Source: Idiomarina sp. (lineage in GTDB: Bacteria; Pseudomonadota; Gammaproteobacteria; Enterobacterales; Alteromonadaceae). From it: DNA of 64,000 bases. The translations under genes were made by a program, and so were the position numbers. The stretch lies in NCBI GenBank assembly GCA_020832105.1, contig JAFIFH010000014.1:1-64000 (forward strand), written 5' to 3'. Of this stretch, positions 8,457-17,849 are shown one piece after another (the stretch's first letter is position 1; every line of letters begins with the position of its first letter). The notes under the pieces are model-generated. The model worked only from the letters and a program-made list of their open reading frames with translations. It was not told where the DNA came from and did not search any database.

Positions 8457-8966
8457 ATGCAATCAAGCTATACAAAAGAAGAGCTACTCGCCTGTAGTCG
8501 TGGTGAAATGTTTGGCCCCGGCAACTCGCAGTTACCTGCCCCGAACATGCTGATGATGGACCGTGTCACTGTGATGGATCCAGACGCTGGCGAATACAAC
8601 AAAGGCTATATCGAAGCAGAACTCGATATCCATCCTGATTTGTGGTTCTTCGATTGTCACTTCCCGGGTGATCCGGTCATGCCAGGCTGCCTGGGGCTAG
8701 ACGCCATGTGGCAGCTGCTTGGCTTCTTCCTTGCCTGTTCAGGTGGACCGGGCCGTGGCCGTGCACTGGGCGTGGGTGAAGTGAAGTTCACTGGGCAAAT
8801 CCTGCCGACAGCAAAAAAAGTGACTTACCACATCACGATGAAGCGTGTGATCAAGCGCTCTTTATTTCTTGGCATTGGTGATGGTGAAGTGCGGGTTGAT
8901 GGACGCACGATTTACACCGCGAAAGATTTAAAAGTGGGTTTATTTACCGACACCAGTAAGTTCTAA
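8457..8966 (+). CDS. fabA: 3-hydroxydecanoyl-ACP dehydratase/isomerase FabA
   Basis: A 169-residue cytoplasmic enzyme of type II fatty-acid synthesis. It dehydrates 3-hydroxydecanoyl-ACP and isomerises trans-2- to cis-3-decenoyl-ACP, the branch point to unsaturated fatty acids. The active-site segment [16 protein letters not shown] holds His68 and Asp82, equivalent to E. coli His70 and Asp84. The full family length is present. It is preceded by a FabR-type operator and followed by a strong terminator, so it is probably transcribed alone. The order lonH-fabA-rmf is conserved with E. coli. Confidence 0.98.
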   Translation: MQSSYTKEELLACSRGEMFGPGNSQLPAPNMLMMDRVTVMDPDAGEYNKGYIEAELDIHPDLWFFDCHFPGDPVMPGCLGLDAMWQLLGFFLACSGGPGRGRALGVGEVKFTGQILPTAKKVTYHITMKRVIKRSLFLGIGDGEVRVDGRTIYTAKDLKVGLFTDTSKF

Positions 8967-9018
8967 ACAGATTTCGCGACATGGCTAGCCTTAAAAGCAA
9001 GCCTCGCAGATGTTAAAA

Positions 9019-9041
9019 AGCCCCTGAGAAAGGGGCTTTTC
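9019..9041 (+). terminator. Rho-independent terminator after fabA
   Basis: AGCCCCT (9019-9025), loop GAGAA, AGGGGCT (9031-9037), then a TTTCT tail and an A-rich run on the 5' side. It lies 52 bases after the fabA stop. The A-run also allows termination of the convergent rmf transcript. Confidence 0.88.
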
Positions 9042-9070
9042 TATATCAGTTCAATGATTTTCAGGGGTTA

Positions 9071-9244
9071 TCAACGAAAAAGACCATCGTTGCGGGCTTC
9101 CATCGCATCGCGCCAACCGCCTAGCCACTGGGAACGACTGTCCCCCATCGTATAAGGGCAGAACTCTTTAGAGCGCCCTCCAATACCAGCTTTAAAACCT
9201 TGTGAATGTGCTCTTTCCAGACGGTCACGTTTTTGTCTTTTCAT
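9071..9244 (-). CDS. rmf: Ribosome modulation factor RMF
   Basis: A 57-residue basic protein that starts MKRQKRDRLERAHSQGFKAG and contains GGRSKEFCPY and SQWLGGWRDAM. This is near-identical in pattern to E. coli RMF, which binds the 30S subunit and dimerises 70S ribosomes into inactive 100S particles in stationary phase. GAGGAA precedes the ATG with a suitable spacer. It is convergent with fabA, as in E. coli. The last residues (EARNDGLFR) replace the E. coli tail. The gene is too small for many ORF callers. Confidence 0.96.
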   Translation of the reverse strand: MKRQKRDRLERAHSQGFKAGIGGRSKEFCPYTMGDSRSQWLGGWRDAMEARNDGLFR

Positions 9245-9346
9245 TATCACTTCCTCTTTTTCAGCAACTTATTTTCATGATAAAAATGAGCGCTTCTCAG
9301 CAGGTCATGTATCTATTGATAATGACATTAGGATGAAAGTTCAATG

Positions 9347-9404
9347 AAAAAAAAGCCCAAATCATAAATGCTTCGCTAAGCACCTGATTTGGGCATCTTT
9401 TTTT
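9347..9404. terminator. Long-stem terminator between rmf and the DUF3466 gene
   Basis: GCCCAAATCA (9355-9364) pairs with TGATTTGGGC (9385-9394). Inside, TGCTT and AAGCA extend the hairpin. It is flanked by an A8 run on the left and ATCTTTTTTT on the right. On the minus strand it terminates the DUF3466 operon with a T8 tail. It can also stop plus-strand readthrough. Confidence 0.85.
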
Positions 9405-9423
9405 GATAGACCGATTTTATGTA

Positions 9424-11151
9424 TTAAGACTTCTTGACCCGACGTCTGGTAATAAGCAATGCAAACAAGGCCATAAAACCTGCTGCAATTGGGTGCACGG
9501 ATGCGCCCTGGCGTTCTACTGGTTCTGCATCCGGACCACAGGTACCTTCACCACCAGCTTGTAAACGCACGGCGCGCAAACGGCCACTGACTTCTTCTTC
9601 GCCATCCACCGGAATACCAACCTGGGTGGTTGCTAAGGCCATGATTTCGCCGTTGTCATTGATGTCATAGGCATCAACAATGCGGTAATCGCTCTGGCAC
9701 GGTAGTAACTCATTGAGGTTCGTGATGGTGTCTGTATCAATATCATACATGAAGCCAATCGTTGGGCGTTGACCGGTAACCTCAGCGGTAACTTCGGCGC
9801 GACCGACCATAACATTCTGGTTATTCACCGCGCGAGGCCGCCACCCAGAGGTGCTAAAGAAACCATTCGGGTAGTTCAACCCTGCCTCTGGATTGTTCAA
9901 ATCAGTCCAGTAAGCCCGTGGTCGATTATTTTGCCCTACCTGTAGGTTCGAGTAGCCCACCACAATATTGTTGTCGTTGATACCAGTGGCTTCACTTAAG
10001 GTACTACGGAACTCTTCCTGTAACGGAATAATGTCGCCGTCACGGTACACCACCGAGGTCAATGCATTAACGTTTTCAACCCCGTTGAAAAAAGTCACAC
10101 TACGAAACGCACTACCGACTGCAATACCTTGGTTATTGATATCCAGGGCATTACTGCGAAGCGGCTCTGGAGGGCGCTGCTCCTGATCTTCATCGTCTTC
10201 TTCAGGTGGTGCGAAGGTGCGCTCGAAACCACCAAGCAACTGCTTAGTTACTTCACCGTTGTCCTCAAGCGTCCACATATACGCCTGTTCCATGAAAATA
10301 GGGGCACGTGCGTTGCCAGAAGCCTGTGGTGCGACCTCATTACCAAACCAGTAACGCCAGACACAGACATTCAGCTCTTCGTAAGCTTCAGCTGCGCCGT
10401 CATCATTCTCTTCTGGGGTTTGCTGACATAACGCGATACGACTGTCTAAACTGGCTGTATGGCTAATCGAGGCGCGCCCAACAATCTGATTGTTTTCGTT
10501 GATAGCAAATGCGCTACCTGTGCCGCCCTGAAACAGGTCAGGTTCACCTTCAAGAAAGATAACCTCACCCTGCTGGTACGCGAAAGCACGGGGAAAGGTA
10601 TCGCGCATAAAATACTGCACGTCATTGTTATTGCGGTCCGTCGTCCAGCGGCGCTGGTAGGGTTCACCTGCTTGACCGACAACAATACGCGCTGTATTGA
10701 TATCATTACCGACAAAGTTGACCGAATCAGTCATACGATTCGTTTCGGCGTCCGCTTGGTCAAAGCCATCCAGCTCAACTACCTGACCGTCAAAAATATG
10801 GGTGATTTGCGTTGCTAACTTTTGAAACAACGGATCCTGACCAAATGTCAGCGAATTATTCAGCGCATCGCGGATACGACGATAATCTGCATCTGACAAG
10901 TCGTCAAAGTCGAATTGCTCAAAGGCGTCCTGGGTGAGCAGTTCAAAACGAATATTCTGTTGCCAGAGTTCGCGATTCACTACCACCGCCTCACCCAGGC
11001 TATTCATCCCGCCGGGAAAGGCTACGTAAGCGTTTTCGGCGGTGCCTAAATCGACTACCTGCAGTGCAGTTTCTGCACCCGCGCTGACACTAAAAGAGGC
11101 CGCAACCGTAGCGGCGAGTAGACTTACAGAATACTTCTTCAACATGCTCAT
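9424..11151 (-). CDS. DUF3466 family exported protein
   Basis: A 575-residue protein with a signal peptide (residues 1 to about 26, ending SVSAGA). The body has repeated NDNN/N-x-QGIAVG-type segments (AINENNQIVGRA, DINNQGIAVGSA, GINDNNIVVGYS), which suggests a beta-propeller-like repeat, as expected for DUF3466. The C-terminus HPIAAGFMALFALLITRRR is one hydrophobic segment followed by basic residues, resembling a sorting or membrane-anchor tail, but it lacks a glycine-glycine motif. The function is unknown. Its ATG overlaps the uup stop codon (TAATG), so it is the last gene of the rlmKL-glutaredoxin-uup operon. Confidence 0.82.
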   Translation of the reverse strand: MSMLKKYSVSLLAATVAASFSVSAGAETALQVVDLGTAENAYVAFPGGMNSLGEAVVVNRELWQQNIRFELLTQDAFEQFDFDDLSDADYRRIRDALNNSLTFGQDPLFQKLATQITHIFDGQVVELDGFDQADAETNRMTDSVNFVGNDINTARIVVGQAGEPYQRRWTTDRNNNDVQYFMRDTFPRAFAYQQGEVIFLEGEPDLFQGGTGSAFAINENNQIVGRASISHTASLDSRIALCQQTPEENDDGAAEAYEELNVCVWRYWFGNEVAPQASGNARAPIFMEQAYMWTLEDNGEVTKQLLGGFERTFAPPEEDDEDQEQRPPEPLRSNALDINNQGIAVGSAFRSVTFFNGVENVNALTSVVYRDGDIIPLQEEFRSTLSEATGINDNNIVVGYSNLQVGQNNRPRAYWTDLNNPEAGLNYPNGFFSTSGWRPRAVNNQNVMVGRAEVTAEVTGQRPTIGFMYDIDTDTITNLNELLPCQSDYRIVDAYDINDNGEIMALATTQVGIPVDGEEEVSGRLRAVRLQAGGEGTCGPDAEPVERQGASVHPIAAGFMALFALLITRRRVKKS

Positions 11152-13076
11152 TAGTTACCTTGTTGTTGTTCCAGTTCGTCCCAACGTTCCAGCGCCTTCA
11201 TCAGCGTCTCTTCAAGTTGGCTTACGCGGGCTAACACTGGCTCAGTATGTTCATGGGTCCGGTTAAAAAAGTCAGGGTCGTTGACCTGCTCTTGTAACGT
11301 TGCTAACTCGGACTCCATTTGCTCAATCTGTGCGGGTAATTGCTCGAGCTCCCGTTGCAGTTTATATGATAGCTTTTTCGGCCGCTCGGCTAAACCCTTG
11401 GGCTCAGACTTATCACCCTTTTGATTGGTTCCCTCAGGTGCATTTTTTTTTGTGCTGCTGACAGCCGCCACTGGCGCTGACTTGTGCTTTAAATAGTATT
11501 GCACGTCCTCGTAACCGCCAACAACTTCGCTAATCACGCCCTGCCCTTCAAATAACAGAATGCTACTGGCAGTGTTATCCACGAATTCGCGGTCATGGCT
11601 GACCAACAGCACGGTCCCTTTATACTCGTTAATAATTTGTTCGAGCAATTCGAGGGTATCGACATCGAGATCGTTGGTCGGCTCATCGAGTACCAGAACA
11701 TTGCTTTCAGGCAAAAATAACTTCGCCAGCAATGCCCGGTTACGCTCGCCACCTGACAATGCTTTGACCGGGGTTTGCGATTGCTTCGGTGAAAACAGGA
11801 AGTCCTGCAAATAACTCAGAATATGGCGCGGCCGCCCCTGGTGAATGACGTCCTGCTTACCATCACCGACATTATCGGCAATTGACTTATTCGGGTCCAA
11901 CGCAGCGCGGTGCTGGTCAAAATAGGCAACCTTGATATTGGTTCCGTATTTCACATTACCACTGTCCGCTTCCAGTTGATGCAAAATGACCTTGATTAAG
12001 GTACTTTTCCCGCAGCCATTCGGGCCAACAAAGGCAATTTTATCGCCCCGCTGAATCGTTAAATCCAGGTCACGAATAATCACGTTGTCGCCAAAGGCTA
12101 AATTAACCTGCTCGCCTGAAAATACAATTTTACCGGAACGAGCACCTTCACTAACGTTCAGGCGCGCACTACCAAGCAGCTCACGACGTTGCGCGCGTTG
12201 CTGACGTAATGCCTGCAATGCCCGTACACGTCCTTCATTGCGCGTGCGGCGTGCTTTCACGCCCTGGCGAATCCAGACCTCTTCCTGAGCGAGCTTTTTA
12301 TCAAACTCAGCACGTTGGGTCGCTTCAACTTCTAGCAAACGCTGTTTTTCAGCCAGGTAGGCATCGTAATCGCCAGGAAAGCTTTGCAGCTGACCACGAT
12401 CCAAATCAACGATGCGGGTCGCCAGGTTACGAATAAACGCACGGTCATGACTGATAAAAATGATCGCCCCATTGAAGTCCATCAGTTGCTGTTCCAGCCA
12501 CTCCACCATATTGATATCAAGGTGGTTGGTAGGCTCATCCAGCAACAGCACATGCGGTTGAACCACCAGTGCTTTAGCTAACGCCACGCGGCGCAACCAG
12601 CCGCCAGACAACTGCGCGAGGGTGGCATCGGGATCAAGTTTCAGGCGTGTTAACACCTGCTCAATCACTGTATTAAATTGCCAGCCGTCACGGGCTTCGA
12701 GAGCTTGTTGAACCGTACCGAACTCATCCAGTATTTCTTCGTTACCGTCTGCCAACAACAGGCTAATCTGATGAAAGCGCTTTAACAGCGCGCCAACTTC
12801 AGCGAGGCCCTCAGCCACATAGTCGTACACCGTGTCATCAGACTGTGCTGGTGGATCCTGGGGCAAACGCGCCACGCGAATGCCACTGACGTTCAAACTG
12901 CCCGCGTCTAGCTGCAGTTCTCCGTCAATAATTTTCATCAGGCTGGATTTACCAGCCCCGTTACGGCCGACAATACATACCCGTTCGCCATGCTCGACGA
13001 CAAAATCAGCATGGTCAAGAATCGGCTCAGCACCAAAGCTAAGTTGGGCATTTTTTAACTGTAATAAGGTACTCAC
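11151..13076 (-). CDS. uup: ABC-F ATPase Uup
   Basis: A 641-residue cytoplasmic protein with two ABC ATPase domains and no membrane segments. Walker A motifs are GRNGAGKSS (about residues 37-45) and GPNGCGKST (about 352-360). Signature motifs are LSGGWLRRVALAK and LSGGERNRALLAK. Between them is the charged ABC-F linker (KKLAQEEVWIRQGVKARRTR). The last 80 residues form a coiled coil typical of Uup. Uup acts on ribosomes and influences precise excision of transposons. It overlaps the glutaredoxin-like gene by four bases and DUF3466 by one base, so translational coupling is likely. Confidence 0.95.
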   Translation of the reverse strand: MSTLLQLKNAQLSFGAEPILDHADFVVEHGERVCIVGRNGAGKSSLMKIIDGELQLDAGSLNVSGIRVARLPQDPPAQSDDTVYDYVAEGLAEVGALLKRFHQISLLLADGNEEILDEFGTVQQALEARDGWQFNTVIEQVLTRLKLDPDATLAQLSGGWLRRVALAKALVVQPHVLLLDEPTNHLDINMVEWLEQQLMDFNGAIIFISHDRAFIRNLATRIVDLDRGQLQSFPGDYDAYLAEKQRLLEVEATQRAEFDKKLAQEEVWIRQGVKARRTRNEGRVRALQALRQQRAQRRELLGSARLNVSEGARSGKIVFSGEQVNLAFGDNVIIRDLDLTIQRGDKIAFVGPNGCGKSTLIKVILHQLEADSGNVKYGTNIKVAYFDQHRAALDPNKSIADNVGDGKQDVIHQGRPRHILSYLQDFLFSPKQSQTPVKALSGGERNRALLAKLFLPESNVLVLDEPTNDLDVDTLELLEQIINEYKGTVLLVSHDREFVDNTASSILLFEGQGVISEVVGGYEDVQYYLKHKSAPVAAVSSTKKNAPEGTNQKGDKSEPKGLAERPKKLSYKLQRELEQLPAQIEQMESELATLQEQVNDPDFFNRTHEHTEPVLARVSQLEETLMKALERWDELEQQQGN

Positions 13077-13312
13077 GCTTGTAAAAACTCCATCAGTGCT
13101 GGCTGGTCAAATGGCCACTTCAATTCTGCATCATCCTGCTGGCGGATTAACACTGGGATCAACCAGCCATACTCTTCTTGCAGGTCCGGTTGCTCATCAA
13201 TATCAACCATATGCAACGACACCGGCTCTTCCAGCTCACACTGGTGAATCATCAGCAGTGCCTGCTGGCATAAAGGGCATGGATGACGCGTTAGCAGAAA
13301 AAACTCAGGCAT
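13073..13312 (-). CDS. Glutaredoxin-like protein, CPLC motif
   Basis: A 79-residue thioredoxin-fold protein of the glutaredoxin/DUF836 family. The redox motif CPLC (Cys12, Cys15) follows the first beta-strand (FFLLTRHP), and VDIDEQPDLQEEYGWLIPVL contains the cis-proline-type IPVL turn. It is probably a cytoplasmic dithiol oxidoreductase; the partner is unknown. The frame opens with TTG at 13318, but the ATG at 13312 is the more likely start. It overlaps the end of rlmKL by 8 bases and the start of uup by 4 bases. The rlmKL-glutaredoxin-uup order recurs in related gammaproteobacteria. Confidence 0.82.
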   Translation of the reverse strand: MPEFFLLTRHPCPLCQQALLMIHQCELEEPVSLHMVDIDEQPDLQEEYGWLIPVLIRQQDDAELKWPFDQPALMEFLQA

Positions 13313-15434
13313 GTTCAATAAACCAGCATTGGTGAATATGTTTGTTCCGTTTAAAATCTTCTGGAATCGACCAGGCGCTGCGATCTGTCGCCACCAACCC
13401 AGACTCAGCCAATGCGGCCTGGTCCAGCTTAAACTTACGTTTATTGGTGGAGAATATCAGCGTGCCGCCTGGCTTCAGCAAGCGCGCGGTATGCTTCAAT
13501 AGATCCAGGTAATCCCTTTGGATATCAAAGCTTTGCTCCATTCGTTTCGAATTAGAGAACGTTGGTGGATCGAGAAATATTAAGTCCCATTGCTGCTCGG
13601 CATCTACCGCCATATCTTCCAGCCACACCAAACAGTCAGCCTGAATAAAGTCATGCTTACTAATCGTCTGGTGGTTAAGGCGGAAATTGTCCTTCGCCCA
13701 GTTCAGGTAAGTACGTGACAAATCCACGGTAGTAATGTGGTTGGCACCACCCAGTGCTGCATGCACCGACGCAGTCCCGGTATAAGCAAATAGGTTTAGT
13801 ACATCTTTACCTGCCGCCATACGTTGAATTTCACGACGCACTAAACGGTGGTCTAAGAAAAGCCCGGTATCCAGGTAGTCACTTAAGTTAACCTTAAACA
13901 CCGCATTGTACTCTTCCACCTCAAGTTCAATGGCTTCTGCGCTATCTTCTTTTTCGTACTGTGATTTACCTTGCTGGCGTTTGCGTTGCTTCACCACCAT
14001 GTGCGCTTCATCAAATGGCAACACCGCAGGAATGGTTTCCAGAATATGCCAGAAACGATCGTCAGCCACACCATCGGGAATATTCGCCGGGGCTGCGTAT
14101 TCCTGGATAACCAGGTAATCACCGTACACATCGATAGCTGCATTGTACTCAGGCAGGTCAGCGTCATACAGTCGGTAACAGTTAACGCCTTCCTTGCGCG
14201 CCCACTTAGATAATTTTTGCGCGTTCTTGCGAAGCCTGTTAGCTACAGCGTCATCATGACTTTTTGTAAACTCAACCTGAGCTTCAGTCATGTCAAAGAA
14301 GGCTAACGTGACTGCAATGGCACCGTTAAATAGCTTATATTTTTTCTCGCTGGTCAACTTCAGACGCTTCAGCAAGACATCTTCAGGGGCCAGTAAACCA
14401 ACCCGCCAACCGTGATAATGCTCACGCAAGCGCTGGCCAAGTTGGCGGAATAGTAGTAAGACCGCTAGCTCGTCACCCAGCCGCTCACCATAAGGTGGGT
14501 TACTTAAGATTAAACCTTTAGCCAATTCACTGGCATCGAAGGTCATTGCATCTTCATTGAACCAACTGAATAAATGCTCGACTTCAAGGGCCTCTGCATT
14601 GTGCTGAGCAGCCTGCAATACCTGAGCGTCCATATCAACGCCGACAAAGCGCATCTGACAATCCACCCGGCCTGCTTCAAAACGTTCAATAGCTTCCTGG
14701 CGCAGGGCTTGCCATACTGATTCGCGGTGCCCTCTCCAGCCTTCAAAGCCCCAACGTTCACGCGCCAGACCCGGCGCACGATCAGTCAATACCTGAGCCG
14801 CTTCCAATAGCAAAGTACCGGAACCGGCAAAGAGATCGAGCAAGCTGGTGGATTGCTTAGCATCTTTCAGGGTAAGGCCACTACGGGCGACGACAGCCGC
14901 GGCAAGGGTTTCACGCAACGGCGCGACCCCTTTTTGGGTGCGATAGCCACGTCTGTGCAGGCTTTCACCGCTCAAGTCGATATAAAAGCTGGCATGTTCA
15001 CGGGCCAGACGCACGTTAATGCGCACATCAGGCTGTTCCGGATCAACATTGGGCCGTCCGTGCTGGTCTTCACGAAAGCGATCCACCACACCGTCTTTCA
15101 CCACGCGGGCAGAAAACTGGGTATGGTTGAGCGCTTGGGTGGTGCCACGGAAGTCGACCGCAAAGGTCGCGCGGTCTGAAAACAACGAAGGCCAGTCAAT
15201 ATCCGTAGAGGCTTGAAGCAGCTCTTCACGGTTAGTCACTGGTTGTTTATCGAGTTGTAACAGAATGCGGCTAGCCAAGCGGGACCATAAACAGGCGCGA
15301 TAGCCTATTGTCTGCTCACCACGAAAGTAGCAGCCAGCCAGTGTTTGTTTTACATCGCTGGCCCCGAGTGCCTGCAATTCATCAAACAATAGGGGTTCAA
15401 GACCTTTAGCGCAGGTCGCAAAATAATTCAGCAT
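13305..15434 (-). CDS. rlmKL: 23S rRNA (guanine N2-2445 / N7-2069) methyltransferase RlmKL
   Basis: A 709-residue fusion enzyme. The N-terminal RlmL part starts with a THUMP domain (LNYFATCAKGLEPLLFDEL) and has a Rossmann methyltransferase core with LLDLFAGSGTLLLEAA and LSNPPYGERLGD, the NPPY motif of N2-guanine methylation. The C-terminal RlmK part has VLNLFAYTGTASVHAA for SAM binding and LIFLDPPTFSNSKRM. Together they modify G2445 and G2069 of 23S rRNA. The length matches E. coli (702 aa). It is the first gene of the operon; a TATAAT box lies on the minus strand at 15469-15464, about 30 bases before the ATG. Confidence 0.96.
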   Translation of the reverse strand: MLNYFATCAKGLEPLLFDELQALGASDVKQTLAGCYFRGEQTIGYRACLWSRLASRILLQLDKQPVTNREELLQASTDIDWPSLFSDRATFAVDFRGTTQALNHTQFSARVVKDGVVDRFREDQHGRPNVDPEQPDVRINVRLAREHASFYIDLSGESLHRRGYRTQKGVAPLRETLAAAVVARSGLTLKDAKQSTSLLDLFAGSGTLLLEAAQVLTDRAPGLARERWGFEGWRGHRESVWQALRQEAIERFEAGRVDCQMRFVGVDMDAQVLQAAQHNAEALEVEHLFSWFNEDAMTFDASELAKGLILSNPPYGERLGDELAVLLLFRQLGQRLREHYHGWRVGLLAPEDVLLKRLKLTSEKKYKLFNGAIAVTLAFFDMTEAQVEFTKSHDDAVANRLRKNAQKLSKWARKEGVNCYRLYDADLPEYNAAIDVYGDYLVIQEYAAPANIPDGVADDRFWHILETIPAVLPFDEAHMVVKQRKRQQGKSQYEKEDSAEAIELEVEEYNAVFKVNLSDYLDTGLFLDHRLVRREIQRMAAGKDVLNLFAYTGTASVHAALGGANHITTVDLSRTYLNWAKDNFRLNHQTISKHDFIQADCLVWLEDMAVDAEQQWDLIFLDPPTFSNSKRMEQSFDIQRDYLDLLKHTARLLKPGGTLIFSTNKRKFKLDQAALAESGLVATDRSAWSIPEDFKRNKHIHQCWFIEHA

Positions 15435-15510
15435 GTAGTTTCTTGATTTGAAATGGTGCGCCGATTATAGCGGACCAGAAGGAAGAAGTTTACCAGGAAA
15501 GATAAAGAAT

Positions 15511-15587
<77 letters not shown>

Positions 15588-15600
15588 TCCGATGAGGTGC

Positions 15601-15629
15601 ACTATACTGATCGCCCTGACCTAGCGCAA
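15601..15629 (-). promoter_or_regulatory. Sigma-70 promoter of the tRNA-fMet gene
   Basis: On the minus strand TTGCGC (15629-15624) and TATAGT (15606-15601) are separated by exactly 17 bases. The -10 box ends 13 bases before the mature 5' end of the tRNA. A moderately GC-rich discriminator follows. Confidence 0.7.
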
Positions 15630-15731
15630 GCGAAATATAATTAAACTTGCTAAATACTTGTTTAAGTGATGATTTTCTCAGCAGAACGGCTAAAATCATA
15701 GCAATAACAATGAAAACAGAGCTTTTTATCA

Positions 15732-17168
15732 ATGATATCTTCAGACTTGCTATTCATTTTTTACCTACTTTTCGTCGCTGGCGTTACCTTACGAGTGATT
15801 TTCAAGCGCCAGAGCATGAGTGCGACCCTTGCCTGGCTTTTGATCATCTATATAGTGCCCTTATTAGGCGCACTCGCGTACTTTTTATTCGGCGAGATAC
15901 AACTTGGTCATCGCCGGGCAGAGAAATCCGAAGCCATGCGTGAGCCCTATATGCGAGATCTCAAGGCGCTTACCAAAAGTATGCAACTGGACGGCGATGC
16001 ACTACCAGACACCCCCCTGGCCACCTCTTTACAGCAGCTTTTACATAATCGCCTGGGGATTGGCGTATTAAGCTATTACGACTTCACCTTGATTGACTCC
16101 CCATCGGCGATTTTCACTTCAATCATCGAAGATATTAACCAGGCAGAATCGAGTATTTTGATGGAATTTTATATCTGGCATTCTGCCGGCCAGGTGAACG
16201 ACGTAGAAGAGGCTCTGATAGCCGCGGCTGAGCGCGGGGTGAAAATTCGTGTGCTGGCAGACGACGCTGGCTCCTGGGGTTTCTTTTTTAGTGACGGCTG
16301 TAAAAAAATGCGCGCAGCAGGTATTCAGGTTATCGAAGCATTGCCGGTGTCCCCTTGGCGGCTGGCATTGCGCCGTGCAGACTTACGACTGCACCGAAAA
16401 ATTGTGGTGATCGACGATAAAATTGCTTACACCGGCTCGATGAATATGGCAGACCCTGCGCTCTTTAATCGCCGAGCCAAAGTAGGTGAATGGGTCGATG
16501 CCATGGTTCGCTTTCGTGGTGCCGCCGCAGTGGGTCTGGCCAAAGTATTTGCCTGGGACTGGGAGGTTGAAACCGGAGAGCATTACGAACCACAAATAAC
16601 CAACGAAGATAATGATCGTCAACAATGGCTCGGTACCATTCCCTCAGGGCCTGGACTTGGCCACGAAGTGATAACCGAAGTCATGATGGTGTCTATTTAC
16701 CGGGCCGACCAGGAAATTACTATCTGTACCCCCTACTTCGTGCCCCCAGAGCCTATCTTTGAAGCCCTGTTACAGGCGCTGGGGCGTGGCGTTAAGGTCA
16801 CCATTATTGTACCGCGTCGTAATGACTCACGCCTGGTAAGCTGGGCCAGTCGTGCTTTCTACGAAGACTTGTTGCAGCACGGCGCTGATATCCGCCTGTT
16901 CAGTGGCGGGCTGCTGCATACCAAGACCATTCTAATTGATAAACAATTCGCCCTGTTTGGCAGCGTCAATCTCGACGCGCGCAGTCTGCAGCTAAATTTT
17001 GAGATCTCGTTAGCGCTATTTCACCACAGCAGCTGCCTGGCAGTATGCGAACTCGTTGAAAGGTATCTTGCGAAGAGTGAATCTATCTGCCAAAAACGCT
17101 GGCATCGGCGGTCATTGTTAGCCCGTTTACGTGAACGTCTGGTGTTCTTCCTCAGTCCGTTGTTATAA
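15732..17168 (+). CDS. cls: Cardiolipin synthase
   Basis: A 478-residue membrane protein of the phospholipase D superfamily. Two N-terminal transmembrane segments (about 5-22 and 31-53) precede two HKD motifs: HRKIVVIDD (His221, Lys223) with GSMNMAD, and HTKTILID with GSVNLDARS. This is the ClsA-type arrangement, condensing two phosphatidylglycerols to cardiolipin plus glycerol. The full length matches the family (about 480). The start ATG has only a weak ribosome-binding site. It is divergent from the tRNA. A second, ClsC-like PLD gene lies at 58772-60319. Confidence 0.93.
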   Translation: MISSDLLFIFYLLFVAGVTLRVIFKRQSMSATLAWLLIIYIVPLLGALAYFLFGEIQLGHRRAEKSEAMREPYMRDLKALTKSMQLDGDALPDTPLATSLQQLLHNRLGIGVLSYYDFTLIDSPSAIFTSIIEDINQAESSILMEFYIWHSAGQVNDVEEALIAAAERGVKIRVLADDAGSWGFFFSDGCKKMRAAGIQVIEALPVSPWRLALRRADLRLHRKIVVIDDKIAYTGSMNMADPALFNRRAKVGEWVDAMVRFRGAAAVGLAKVFAWDWEVETGEHYEPQITNEDNDRQQWLGTIPSGPGLGHEVITEVMMVSIYRADQEITICTPYFVPPEPIFEALLQALGRGVKVTIIVPRRNDSRLVSWASRAFYEDLLQHGADIRLFSGGLLHTKTILIDKQFALFGSVNLDARSLQLNFEISLALFHHSSCLAVCELVERYLAKSESICQKRWHRRSLLARLRERLVFFLSPLL

Positions 17169-17191
17169 ACCGGGAAAAATAAGACGGTGGT

Positions 17192-17740
17192 TTATGCCAG
17201 CGATGACCAGTCATCAGACCATTGTTGTGGTAAAGGATGACTTTTACTTTCGTGCAGGCGGTCATTGAGCACTCGTATACACTCAAATTGTTGCATCACT
17301 TTGGTCGGTGACAAACGCATGTTGGCGTTAAGCAACAGACACAATGAGGTACGCTCGTCCTGTTCCAGAATAAGGAACTCACAACAATCAAGCCCAGAAT
17401 CGAGGGTGCAGGCCTGGTGTTTAGTCGGCCAGCCCTCTATCAGCTCGTTGAAGCGAAAATGCCAGCTTTGTGGCAGGCTTGGCTTCATAAAGTGCAGCGC
17501 AGCTGTGGCATGAATACAAGCCTGTAGTTGTTCGCTAACGTTGAAGTGAGAATATGACTCGAGGTAATCACGAATGTGATTAAAATGACTGGCGTCCTCG
17601 ACGTCAAATGCGCTGACCTCAGGCAGGTTCATTTGCAGTAAACGGCGTGGGTAACGTATATCAAGGGTGACGTCGTCCATCGCCAGCTGTAAACGCTGCC
17701 GCTTTGCGTCGAAAAGCCATTGCCAGTTCGCTACAGACAT
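17192..17740 (-). CDS. zapC: Cell division protein ZapC
   Basis: A 182-residue cytoplasmic protein that matches ZapC in layout: NWQWLFDAKRQRLQLAM at the N-terminus (E. coli NWRWYYDEEHDRMMLDL), a central LHFMKPSLPQSWHFRF (E. coli YLKPQMPKSWHF) and a C-terminal IRVLNDRL. ZapC binds FtsZ and promotes protofilament bundling at the division ring. A GTG at 17752 extends the frame by four residues; the ATG at 17740 is preferred. It lies just downstream of pyrD on the same strand (gap 109), as in E. coli. Confidence 0.88.
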   Translation of the reverse strand: MSVANWQWLFDAKRQRLQLAMDDVTLDIRYPRRLLQMNLPEVSAFDVEDASHFNHIRDYLESYSHFNVSEQLQACIHATAALHFMKPSLPQSWHFRFNELIEGWPTKHQACTLDSGLDCCEFLILEQDERTSLCLLLNANMRLSPTKVMQQFECIRVLNDRLHESKSHPLPQQWSDDWSSLA

Positions 17741-17849
17741 CCTGTCGTACACCTTTGCCCGGTTAAATGATCAGATACGCGTGCAAAGCCACCTCAACTC
17801 CAGTGGCGCTGCTCAATATACGACCTATGCTATACCCAGTATCAAAAGA

